DNA of 64,000 nt from Scalesia atractyloides (taxonomy: Eukaryota > Streptophyta > Magnoliopsida > Asterales > Asteraceae). The stretch is from assembly GCA_947069175.1 (NCBI GenBank), contig CAMTDV010000012.1:39960341-40024340 (forward strand), written 5' to 3'. The position numbers and the translations under genes are program-made. Below, in pieces: positions 11,922 through 22,513 of the stretch (position 1 is its first letter; each line of letters begins with the position of its first letter). The notes beneath the pieces were generated by a model. That model had not been told where the DNA came from, ran no database searches, and worked only from the letters and a program-made list of their open reading frames with translations.

Positions 11922-12649
11922 TGTAGGTCCACTTGGAGGATCAAGATACCTGCTTCCTTGTTCATACAACACACACACGAGTGCGGAATCCAAGTGTGTA
12001 TGCAAACCAATGCAAGAGAATATCAATATGACAAAAGATATATCTTAAAATGTTCACTATATTGATATGTAGAGAGACTCAGTACATAAACTCTTCAATA
12101 CACTGCTTTATCTCTCTATCACTCTCAGTGTTCACTCTCTAGTGTGTCTACTTGTGTCACTCGTGGCTAGCTCTCTCACATGCGTTTCCTGTGGAAAGAC
12201 TGCTTACTGAGAAGTCCATGTATGTTTATATAGTGCCAACACCTAGCAACAATACGAAGAATTTTTGTGGGTCGCACGAAGCACTACACAGACATGAAGA
12301 ACATTCAGAGATGGATGCTCGTACGAACAGACTATGGCTCGTACCAATGAGTATGTCATTCGTACGACCAAGTAAGGCTTAGGATAACTAAGCTTACTCG
12401 TAGAGCATACAATAACTTGTACGAGCATACAATGACTCGTACGAACATGTGATGGCTCGTATGAGCAAGAAACTTGCTCGTACGTAGCACTTATCACTTG
12501 CACTAACCAACCAAGTGTCATGCTAAATCAAGATAGGAGGATATCTTGATTTGGTCGACACCACCAATACTTTACAGATACAACAAACAAAGACCGTACA
12601 ATTACTGTCGTAACTAAGAACAAGCGACAGACACAAAAGTGCATCAACA
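11922..12649 (-). repeat. S1 5' LTR
   Basis: The LTR is 728 bp and reads TGTTGATGCA..GGACCTACA on the minus strand. It carries the same CGTACG array (12317-12486) as the left LTR, with one extra repeat and several mutated copies. Confidence 0.88.
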
Positions 12650-12654
12650 CCAAG
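12650..12654. repeat. S1 target-site duplication, right copy
   Basis: CCAAG follows the right LTR end and equals the left flank. Confidence 0.85.
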
Positions 12655-13745
12655 GTTGTGCATTGGTCCTTTACTTGCAACTAGGTTACTCCTTAGTTTT
12701 GTCATATTTTGTGTTTAAAACAATAATAAAATTGAACTATTAGTGTTCTTCTTGAAAAAAGCATGTACATGCATTTTTTAAGAAATTTAACATATTTATG
12801 TTTATAAAATACTATTACCATGTATATGCTTACAAGGTGATAAACGTTGTTAAAATAGTCAAAGAGGGTGATTAATATATTTTGTGTTTATGTTGCATAC
12901 CAAGCCTAGACCATGTGTGAAATGTTCCAAAAATAGGGATTTGGCTACTGGATTTATCCATTTGCATATACTTAGAAACCTTATATTTAATTCAACGGAG
13001 CGGAAAGTTAGAAAAATAACTTCCAACAGCCGGTTACAAGTCATGAAACAAATGTTTTAATAGCATAACATAAATGAAATGAAGGACACCAGTAGTCCAA
13101 CGGGAACCTTCTGCCATGCCACGAGCCAGCCGAGTGATTGGTTGTTTAATAATGCAAAAATATACTTTTGGAAACATAGGGGACATAAACTGTTAAAATA
13201 TTTCAAATAATGTCATAACTCTACAAAAGTAAAAACACACTTCTTCTTCACATACTATAATAATATAACTATAAAAATACATACAACTATACTATATGCA
13301 GTTGATTAACCACTGACAAGCCACAAAGTTACTACCTCTTTTTCCTTGGTTAAGGTGTTACTTTAGACACCAATGTTACATTAAATACTTCATGAAAACA
13401 ACCTTACTATAGACGTTGTTGAGGATTCACTATTACATTAGACATTGTTGTTACTTTAGACGCAATAAGTCTCCTTTAACTCTCACTCAATTCAACATGC
13501 ATATTATGATTATATTACACCACTTTAACAATTTAGCATGTTAAAACTTTAATATTACTTTAACTAGCTTTAACATACTCTATCAAGTTGTAACAATGAT
13601 TGTTTACTTGTACAACTTTACCGTGTATACACACCACCACAAAGCATTACTGTAGAGAGGAATCTCAGTCTCACTAATGAACATACTAAACTTTACCAAA
13701 TTCTATACTTTCATGACCCTAACCCACTTGATAATGGTTCATAGT
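12655..13745 (+). repeat. 1.1-kb tandem repeat, unit A
   Basis: The CTAGGTTACTCCT landmark at 12681 recurs at 13751, a period of 1070 bp. Other landmarks (GTCATGAAACAAATG near 13040 and 14128) keep a similar spacing. No ORF of note. The ACTTTAGAC word series recurs at about 13350-13470. Confidence 0.8.
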
Positions 13746-13794
13746 CGGAACTAGGTTACTCCTCAATTATGTTATATTATATGTTTAAAAGCAA

Positions 13795-13832
13795 ATATAT
13801 ATATATATTATATATAGAGAGAGAGAGAGAGA
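13795..13832. repeat. AT then GA dinucleotide microsatellite
   Basis: A TA run is followed by a GA run inside tandem unit B; it is absent from unit A. Confidence 0.9.
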
Positions 13833-14915
13833 TTTTATTCTTGCAAAATGTGTGTACATCTAACTTTTAAAAAAACTTAACATATTTATTTTAGTAAAAT
13901 ACTATCACCGTGTTTATGCATACAAGGTGATAAAACTTGATAAACTTGTCAAGATAGTCATTTATATATTTTGTGTTTACGTTGCATACCAAGCTTACAC
14001 CATGTGTGAAATTCTCCAAACACAGGGGTTTTGGTTGTTGGATTTACCCTTTAGCAAATAAGTAGTAACCATAAATTTCACTAAATGCAACAAAAACTCA
14101 AAAACAGGACATCTAGTACTCTATTAAAAGTCATGAAACAAATGTATTAACATAACATAAATGGAATCAAAGATGACAACAGTCCAATGGGACCTTCACC
14201 TATGCCACGAGCAAGGAATCCCTTTAATCAAACAACTTTAGCCAGATTTTGCCTACTAAACTTCGGGTATGTTGAGTGAACTATTTAATAATGAAACAAC
14301 ATAGTTTTGTAAACATAAGGCACATAAACAATTAACACATGTCAAATACTGTCCAAACTTTATTATAGCACAAAGTACACTTGTTTTTTAGAAACTATAA
14401 AACTTTAACTATAAAAAACACATATATCTATACCATATGGAGTCGATCAACCATTGGCAATCCACAAAGGTACTAATTCTTTATCTTTGTCATGGTGTTA
14501 CTTTAGACACTAGCGTTCCTTTAGGAACAGTATGAAAACAACGTTACCTTAGACACTTTATAAAAACGACAATGCTTTAGACGTTGTTGAGGTTTCGGTG
14601 TTACATTAACACCCGCAATACTTTAGATGCAATAAGCCTACTTTAACCTTCACCAAAATGCAACATACATATTATGATTATATTATACTTTACCACTTGT
14701 AATATTAATACTTAACTATCACCTAGCTTTAACATACTCTATCTATCATGTTAAAAAAAATTATATTTTACTTGCACAACTTTAGCGAGTATGCACACCA
14801 CCACAAAACTGTATTTAGTGAGGGTTCTTGAAGCTTACAAATGAACATATAAACATTACGGATTTTTATACTTTCCAGACCCCAAGACATTGATAATGGT
14901 ACATAAGGGAAGTGG

Positions 14916-14920
14916 GTCAA
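14916..14920. repeat. O1 target-site duplication, left copy
   Basis: GTCAA immediately before TGATGGACCT; the second copy is at 54595-54599. Confidence 0.82.
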
Positions 14921-15616
14921 TGATGGACCTACAAAAGAAAAGATGATATTCAAAAGCCAAAATATGACCTATTAATCAAGAAATAAACAATAAATGAAGC
15001 ATTCTCCTCCTAAAGAAAGTGAATCTTGAACACTAATCAGAACATCTATTGAAGATATGCTCACATATGTTCAATCATTGGAATCGCTTTTTAAGAAGAT
15101 CCAAGCATTGCTCAAATGGTCAAAGCCCTGTTGAAGCAAAGACTTTTTTTATAAGACCAAACATCTGTTTTGGCCAAAAAGATGTTTGGAACAAAGCAAA
15201 AGCGGGTTGAAGACCAGAGATTTCATATATACAACCGTACTTGCTTTGTAACAGACTTTTCATGTAATAGATCAGATGTTAGATCTCCACAGATGTTTGC
15301 AAACATATGTGGAAACATTTCTATTAGACATGTAAGATGTCACTATTAGGATGATGTCAGCTGATTGCAAACAGACCTTTTATACTTAATATTAATATAT
15401 CTCACTTGTTAGAGATCTATTCATCACTTAATCACATTCTCTTTTGTATGAACAATTTTTGTAAGCGATCAGGCTGAGGGGGAGATTGTGTAATCATTAT
15501 ACTATAATTGTATCAGCAGATTTTAATAGAAGATAGATTCTGATATATCTTCTTGCTTATGTGTTTATATTCTTTAATTGTTTAAATACACAAGTATAAC
15601 AAACTCAGATCCTACA
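14921..15616 (+). repeat. O1 5' LTR
   Basis: The 696-bp LTR starts TGATGG and ends CCTACA. It aligns with the 3' copy over its whole length once the solo LTR is removed. It contains a near-perfect 33-bp palindrome (15157-15189), a perfect 14-bp palindrome ATGTTTGCAAACAT (15293-15306), and an internal GCTGAGGGGGAGATTG word near 15472 that looks like a second polypurine tract. Confidence 0.85.
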
Positions 15617-15640
15617 ATCCATATCAGATCTTGGTCACAT
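15617..15640 (+). promoter_or_regulatory. O1 PBS region (mutated)
   Basis: Directly after the LTR the sequence CATATCAGATCT can be read as a decayed form of TGGTATCAGAGC, the plant initiator-tRNA-Met PBS. Three of twelve positions differ, so this is tentative. Confidence 0.45.
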
Positions 15641-15780
15641 TAAACTTTGTTTCACAACCATTTAGTATTCAAAGATTAACTCATAAAGATAACCAATATG
15701 TTCGTAACTCAAAGTTATAGAGTGTTGATATCGAAAAGTATTTAACACATACTCTATTTTTCTTCAAAAGAACAAAAGAA

Positions 15781-16990
15781 ATGGCACAAAATTTTCCCCA
15801 TAATACTAGCTTTAGAAACATGCCCCTATGCTAGTTAGGTCGTGTATAATATAAGGCAATGTAGGATGGGCCATGACTTGCTCAACAAAACACAGGGTGT
15901 TGGAAGTCATAATTGACCTCACATTCCAATGGTACCTAGTGTCTAAAACCCTAGTGTTTAAGAGCCAAAGAAGCCAGAAAATTACTCAGAGCAAGATTTC
16001 CAAATACATTGAGCTAGATGCAAAGGCCTTTACCATTGTGGCCATGGCTTTGCCAAATGAAATCTATGCGACTTGTTACATTGCAACATTGCTAAAGAGT
16101 TATGGGATGCATTGAAAGAGCAGTTTGGTGGGACGGAGGATGTAATTGAGAACACTTGAGAAATCCTTAACCAACAATATGAGACTTTAACACACTTAAG
16201 GGAGAAACTCTTACAAAAAGTATGAGAGATTTTCTTGCTTATCAGTGAAATAAAGTTGGTAAACAAAGAGTTTTCAAAATCAACTTTAAGTAACAGACTT
16301 TTAAGATCACTCCTTGAGAAATGCGATAGAATAGCCAGTGTGATGAGAACAACCCCATATTTAAGGATATGACCCTGACTCAGCTTCATGGAAAGCTCTT
16401 GATATTTGAAAGAGAGCTATCCAGAAAAAGAAGTTCCAGGATACTGGAAAAGTGTTCGACAATTATGTTTTCAGAAACACGTGACTTCTGAGTCAGGAAG
16501 GATCATCATCAGGAATATCAAATACTCGTAGTTTTGATTATTACATTGATATATCAACTAGAATCAACTATAATTAATATTCCTCAAACGGTGCTTTCAT
16601 AGCAAAAGATGACAGTCATAGTCTTGATAATTTGTCTTTTATTCTTGATGATTTGAAACAAATTGATCACACAGACTTGGAGGAAATGGATATTTCTGCA
16701 TGGAATTATCCAGACTTAATGGGATGGTGGAGTAGGTAGGATTAGATAAATCAAAGATGAAGTGTTTTAAGTGCAATATGCTAGGTCATTTTGCTAGGGA
16801 ATACATAAACCAAACAAGTAATTCTGCACCAGTTATCAATATCCCAATCAAAGACCTCAACCAAACAGTCAACAACACTTCTATCAAAATACCCAAAATA
16901 TCCCTGCACCAAATGTTCAAAACACTCCCATTTACACAAAGCCTTAGTCCTATCCTTGTGTAGTATATCAAAGTACATGTTCCTCAAGTC
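15781..16990 (+). pseudogene. O1 gag core and zinc knuckle (broken)
   Basis: The start codon at 15781 opens MAQNFPHN and is stopped soon after. Further on, ELDAKAFTIVAMALPNEIYA (16009 onward) and a following frame reading KELWDALKEQFGG mark the UBN2-type copia gag core. A knuckle at 16763-16804 reads CFKCNMLGHFAREY, in which the last Cys is Tyr. After it comes a Gln/Pro/Asn-rich low-complexity stretch. At least three frameshifts or stops break the frame. The role would have been capsid formation and RNA packaging. Confidence 0.72.
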
Positions 16991-17149
16991 CTATACGTTC
17001 AAATGCCTGTCTCACATGTTCAAGCACCTCTTAGCACTCCTGCTCCTACACCTACAGAAGCCAATCAACAAAGCATTTTCACTCAAGGCTTCGTTGACTA
17101 GAGTAGTCTACCGAAAATCTAACTTTTGAAACTTTTCTCTTGTAGCTAA

Positions 17150-18400
17150 GACTCATGGAAAACATGAGAATTGTTGTTTTATGGCATTTGAATGTGTCTT
17201 AGGAGAAATTGATCAAGGAAAAGAAAAGACTGTTAGTGAAGACTCTATTGGTGAAACTGATGTGAACCTATAATAAACATCAGTTTTTGGAAAGGTCATG
17301 TGGAAGGGATTGAAGATCATCCCAAAAGTTCCACTAAATGCATCAATGTTGATCTTGTGCAAATTGCTGCTTCCAATGTATCACCTCACATTCTCAAAGA
17401 ATTGTGTAAAGACAAATGCATCATAACATTTGCAAACATCAAAGAGGTGAATGAAAACCTTAGGGAGAAGGTTCAAGTTAGTGAAATTGTTCTTGAAAAA
17501 CTAAAAAGAGATTTCAAAACAAGACTAACCGAAAAGCACCAAGAAATCAGCAGCCTTAAACATGAAGCAACCTTAACCAAGGACCAACTCCAAACTATGA
17601 TAGAGAAATATCAAAGATTCAAAAGGGAGTTGGAATCCACCGAATCACTTGTGAAAATTAGGGTAGAGTCATGTATTGGTTATGAGATGTTTCTTTAAAA
17701 ACAAATCAAGTGTAATGTGAAGTTTGGAGTTGGGTTTAGAAAACATGAAAATGTCCCATCTTCAACCAACAAAACTCACATTGAATCTCAAATGGTTGAA
17801 GTGAAACCAACCAACTCAAGTGGGGAAGAAATCAAGCTCACAGAACCAAGTGGTAAAAAGATCACTCTTGAAAAACCAAAAGTTCACTTTAAACTGAAAA
17901 AAGAAAAATATGAATTTAAACCAACATGGTCTAATAAATGTGATGTAAGAACTTTAAACCTATTGACTTCACAAACCCATATGGGCTCAAAGCACCAAAT
18001 ATTAAAATCATTCTAGTCACTAGCTCACAAATAGATGGTAAATCACCTGTATCTGAAAAAAGAGAAAAAGGTGACAAGAAAGATAAGACCACAATTTTGT
18101 TTTGTGACCTTTGTGAAAGGACAAATCGTATGACAATAGATTGTTTTTACTTAAAAGCATATGATATAAAAGAGGACACAATATTTGTGAGTCAAAATCA
18201 GAGTGGACCATCTGTGGTAAAAAGAAACATGTGACCCAACAATGCTTATTGTTAAAACCTTATAACATTAATAAAAATAGGTCACAAGGGAAAATGCTTG
18301 TCAAGAAGAAAGTTGGTCCCATCATTAGGGAACCACAATTAGTACCTAAACGATTTGAGTATGTTCAAACACAAGTTACAAGGGCATTAAACTGAAACCC
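17150..18400 (+). pseudogene. O1 gag C-terminal extension: coiled coil and second knuckle (broken)
   Basis: The frame 17300-17698 encodes a Lys/Glu-rich heptad-like helix. It is followed across one stop by KFGVGFRKHENVP (17717 onward), which looks like the GLGY..VPPP motif that closes the gag extension in Sirevirus-type copia elements. A second knuckle near 18103-18144 reads CDLCERTNRMTIDC, with the His of CCHC replaced by Arg. Pol should follow, but the reading frame fades out by about 18400 and no protease signature DSG/DNG appears. Confidence 0.65.
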
Positions 18401-19366
18401 TATATACAGGGAAGTTCAAAACATTACTGCCCCATCATCAAACATATATCATAGAGGCTATAGGTAACCACCATGTCACAGAGTACCTTATAGGTAAAAT
18501 GAATATTTGCACATGCCCTAATGTCAAAGAATAAATAGACATCCTTATGGATATCATCAACACATTGCAATGGTCAAACATGTGTTAACCCAAGTGTAAA
18601 AGTACTTACGGAGGGTCAACAACAACTGTTTGAGATGGTTCAAAAACTACTTATCACAAAACAACATTGCCAAAGGGATGACACAGTGGAAAAAGTACCA
18701 AATCCAAAGCAAACAATGCTTTGTATTCTCTTCAAAATTTACCCGTTTCCATTGTCTGCAGGGAACATGTGTTGGCAACTTCAAAGTTCAAATAGAGGTT
18801 TCCCTAGCACATTTCACCACATGAATAAAACCATAAAATATAGTATGAAAATTCATCAAAAAATATATTTTCTCGATAAAAACATCAATATGTGCTTTGA
18901 AAATCATTTTTTGTTAAAAGATTGCTTAAAATTCACAAAAAACAAAACTCTATTCAAAGGAGTGAAACATCTGTTTAACCTTTGTTAACCACTATTTGCA
19001 ACACAAAACCATTGATTCATTATTAATTGTTTGACAAAAAAGGTCAAGTTTGACCACTGCGTTCTCTCCCAAACTCTGTTTTTAACCCAACAGTGGTTTC
19101 AAACATCTGCTTTCATCCATCTTTTGACAAATTTAATGGATGTACCAACCAATGTTTTATTCTAACATCTATTGATAACAAAAAAATTTTTAAAATCTAA
19201 AAAAGACCTTTTCCAAACAGATGTAACATTCCTTCATCAAAGGGTTATCTGAATAGGCCCAACTTCTATGAAAAAACAGAGTTTTGCTTTGTTTTAAACA
19301 AATAAAGCTGCCACGTAACTCAAAAGTAACCATTCTCCACGTCTGCATCCCTGTTCACTAAACGCT
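18401..19366 (+). other. O1 gap where pol is expected; no coding seen
   Basis: I find no protease, integrase, RT or RNase H motif in any frame. Short ORFs at 18630-18988 have no family resemblance. The last 350 bp look like promoter and untranslated leader of the accessory ORF. Confidence 0.6.
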
Positions 19367-19374
19367 CTATAAAG
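19367..19374 (+). promoter_or_regulatory. Candidate TATA box of the O1 accessory ORF
   Basis: CTATAAAG lies 168 bp before the ATG at 19536. Two CCACGT words lie shortly upstream (about 19312 and 19337). The intervening leader is AC-rich with no upstream ATG of note, like a plant 5' UTR. This suggests separate transcription of the accessory ORF; no expression evidence is available. Confidence 0.5.
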
Positions 19375-19535
19375 CCTTGCTAAATAGAGTTTACATCTAC
19401 CCTTGATATTTTTTCTCAAAATCAAAGCATTTCACAAAGCGATAAACTCCGAAATTGCAAACAACAATCATCGTTTTCAATCAAAATATCATCTATTCAA
19501 AGATTTTCTAAAAGATTCACTCATAACCTTCATTT

Positions 19536-21470
19536 ATGGCTCTCAATCTCGAAATAGCCCATAACTACCTACCATATCATGTCAGATATGACAAGAGTAC
19601 ATATTTCCATTCCATCATTGACATTCTTACATCATCAAAATACCATACCATTCTCACCGTCAATGCACCAGTTTATCTAGAACTAACCACACTTCGTAAA
19701 TTTTGGGCACATGCAGACTTTTTGATCAAAGGCAAAAAGCCCTTCACAATCACGTCAAAAATCAAAGGAGAACACATCAAGATAACACCAGAATCGTTCT
19801 CCACAATGTTAAACCTAAATAACTTGGAAGTATGAATACTTTCCTGAAAAATGATCTTCAAAATGAGTTCATAGAAAGGGAATATGATGCTCAACTGATG
19901 GGATCAATAATTTTCAAACCATACTGAAATTCTTTTTCCATACCCTTTTGGTTTGCTTGTCTACCAAGACCACTTCTTTTAATAAAATAGCCATCAAAAC
20001 TCAGTATTTGGGATATGTCATTCTGACAAATACAAATTACAAGTTATCCCGAACACTATTTATGGATATGGTGGCAAACTTACAACAATCAAATAAAAAC
20101 TTGCAAACCCTTCATTTTATATCCAAGGTTAATAAGTTTCTAGCTTCAAAAAGTTTTGAAACAAGAAAATTTTGAACAGGGTGAAGCCCTTGAAATGAAT
20201 AGTCCTCCAAATGAAACATATACATGCATGATTGCCTTAAAAGGTAAAGAAAATGCCCCAAAAGAAAATGTTTTTGAAAACCAATCAATAGATGTTACAA
20301 CATTGTTGTTGAGCCCATTCATCTTGATGCCCGAAGTAATCAACCCACCACTATGGTACCTACATCAGAAATATCTACACAGACCATTTCTATTTCCATC
20401 CTAAATCCAAAAGAAAAACCAAAAAGAAGGTTTCTCTAGAGGTTGAGATGCCAGAGATTCCTACTGTAACATAAATACGGCTTGAAATATCTGTTGTTAA
20501 TTCCTCACAACAGATGCAAACATCTCCACCCAAATAAACTCTTCACAAATCCTCACAAAAGGATAGTGTTGTAAGCACAATGAACTAAGTCAAGAGAGAT
20601 GATTCATTTGAACATTTCTTCTCAAGCCCTCTTCCAAGGCTACTTCTCTTTTCGCTCCACCACCCACAAAAAGAATTCATCTCATATTCGAATCATTGCT
20701 TGATGCAATTGACAAAATCGACTTTTGCATATCTACTTCCTCTCAACAATATATCACTGAGAGTATACAATAACAAGTGGCTAGGGCAAACTCAGAAGTC
20801 ATTGCTAGCCACAAGAATAGGAGGCCACACCTCTTGTATCCCAAGAAACACTTGATGGTTTTGCAAGTGAGGCAGCCACTACAACTGTAGAGACAAAAGT
20901 CTCAAAGTTGGACATTGGGTACATAGCTAAGACCTTCTTGAAGGCAATAATTGTTGAGTCTACAATATTGCACTCTATAATAGTTGAAAGTCCCTAGTAC
21001 CAAGAAAAGGGGCACTTGGTTCAAACCAAGTATAATCACCTCTGCTGGGAACTCAGATGATCCTATTAACTTAGGTGATGGGTTAAGATACCAGGAATTG
21101 ATGGAGAGACTAAAAAAGATAGAGTCTACTGTTGATGAAATTAAAGATATGTTGAAGCCCTTGGTACGAAACTCTGGAACTCCATCAACCGACGTAGAAA
21201 CAACAAAAGAAATGTGGGTGTATGAACAAATGTATCTTTATCTTCAAAAGCAATTTGAAGAGGCACACACAACATACAAATGGAGTTGATCAGAAATATG
21301 GTGGATGTTAGGTACAAAGATACTCAAGCAAGATTAAGGACATTAAAGGCCATCTTCTACAAACCACTAGCACAATTCACATTCTCCCCAAATAATAGGA
21401 TGATCCAAAAAGGGAGAGAGTGATAACATCTGATAGCTTCCACTTTTAGTCAACAAAGCCCAAAACAGGC
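19536..21470 (+). pseudogene. O1 accessory ORF, 5' part (copy ii)
   Basis: An ATG at 19536 opens a clean 99-codon frame starting MALNLEIAHNYLPYHVRYDK, then frameshifts. Further pieces read EFIEREYDAQL (19870), MDMVANLQQSNKNLQ (20061), a Pro/Ser-rich linker (20500-20900), and a Lys/Glu helix ending at 21289. I recall similar N-terminal segments (a block of the form ..LT..P.Y...L..FW..A..) from large Asteraceae element proteins of unknown function; not verified. There is no transmembrane segment or signal peptide, so I do not call it env-like. C2 inserted at 21475; the C-terminal part resumes at 48667. Confidence 0.62.
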
Positions 21471-21475
21471 CTTAT
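21471..21475. repeat. C2 target-site duplication, left copy
   Basis: CTTAT precedes the LTR end TGTAAGTCC and recurs at 48667-48671 after the other LTR. Confidence 0.85.
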
Positions 21476-22499
21476 TGTAAGTCCTGAAAAACCAGATACC
21501 ACACTAATCTTGTTCGATGGCGGAATCACACAATCAAGCTATTGATTCCAGATAGAAGAAATAAGATGAAATAGAATAGATTAATGATTAACTTGCACGT
21601 AAGCTGGAGGTAGTTGAGATGAGAATGCTAAGTTGGATGTGTGGACATACTACTTGGGATAGGATAAGAATGATGTATTTAGGACTAGATTAGGTGTCGC
21701 AAGTATAGTAGATATGATGAGGGAAGGAAGGTTAAGATGGTTTGGGCATGTTAGGAGGAGACAGTTGAAAGCCACAGATAGAACCGTGGAACTTCACTAT
21801 GGAGGGGAGGAGGTGTAGAGGTAGGCTAAAACTTACTTGGGAGGAGCACATTAGGGTGGATCTGTTATGCATCTCTTTGAGGACATGGTCGAGGATAGGA
21901 ACTATTGGAGACATAAAATTAAGGTTAAGTACTTCTAGGAGGATGCCACACTTCTGCTTTTAGATTCTTATCTTAGGATCTTATCATTTCTATTATTTGA
22001 TGGCAGTTACATGATATAAGTTATTTGTGTGGATATATGTGGTGTACTATATGTCCATATTATGCACTTTAGTACTGGATACATTTTTGTTTGTTGTGAG
22101 TTATAACTACATGCATGTATTTATTTTATTTTACTTTTATATCTGGATTTTGCTTTGGAGCTGGGGTCTCATTGGAAGTAGTCTCTCTATGGTCAAAGAT
22201 AGGGGTAAGGCGTGCCTACATCCCACCCTCCCCATACGCTACAAGTAGCTTTTGCTATGCGTGGGATTACATTTGGTATAATTGATTGATTGATTGCATA
22301 CAAATTAGAATTTTCCTAATACAAGCTAATAGAGAACCACCAAAAAGCCACTAATCCCTAAACATCATTTACTATGTATAGCAACGGATTAGTCCACCAT
22401 TACCCCAAACCCTAGGCCCATTAGCCTTGCCAAGCCCTAAACTATACAAGGTAGCCCAAACATACTAATGACTAATGCATAATCCTTAAGGTCCTAACA
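21476..22499 (-). repeat. C2 3' LTR, split by a LINE fragment
   Basis: Positions 21476-21597 and 22294-22499 together match 48339-48666 at about 90% by eye. On the minus strand it reads TGTTAGGACC..AGGACTTACA. The 5' LTR serves as the empty site that defines the LINE insertion. Confidence 0.87.
21598..22293 (+). mobile_element. 5'-truncated LINE (RT C-terminal tail and 3' UTR)
   Basis: The start reads VEMRMLSWMCGHTTWDRIR, then GRRCRGRLKLTWEEHIRVDL. This is the C-terminal tail of plant L1-type reverse transcriptases (the RMLRWMCG..RIRN and RRGRPK..W signatures). The 3' UTR ends with the AGGGGTAAGGCGTGC-type block common at the tails of such elements and a short ATTG repeat in place of a poly(A). 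The neighbouring LTR copy lacks the whole block. A TTGCA repeat at both ends may be the target duplication, but it is short for a LINE. Confidence 0.8.
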
Positions 22500-22513
22500 A
22501 TCTCCGCCTAGGT
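22500..22513 (-). promoter_or_regulatory. C2 polypurine tract
   Basis: CCTAGGCGGAGAT on the minus strand lies directly next to the LTR start TGTTAGGACC. Confidence 0.65.

Larger units (their letters stand above)
4137..12649 (-). mobile_element. S1: Ty1/copia-type LTR element, full length, pol-less
   Basis: Two LTRs (4137-4841 and 11922-12649) flank an internal region that reads on the minus strand. A PBS matching initiator-tRNA-Met usage adjoins the right LTR and a polypurine tract adjoins the left one. Both ends are bordered by CCAAG (4132-4136 and 12650-12654), a 5-bp target duplication. An empty site is seen in a paralogous tandem unit around 54650-54690, which reads across without the insert. 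The interior has gag remnants (about 6935-11110) but no protease, integrase, RT or RNase H, so it would have needed enzymes in trans. The LTRs look roughly 90% alike by eye, so the insertion is not recent. Confidence 0.88.
13746..14920 (+). repeat. 1.1-kb tandem repeat, unit B (interrupted by O1)
   Basis: The second complete-looking unit is slightly longer than unit A because of a dinucleotide run and a small insertion around 14220-14290. It ends at GTCAA, where O1 is inserted. The continuation is at 54600. Confidence 0.78.

Noticed and set aside
19536..19835. Retroviral-type env gene
   Set aside because: No signal peptide, transmembrane segment or cysteine pattern is visible in any of the three copies; only the 3' position resembles env.
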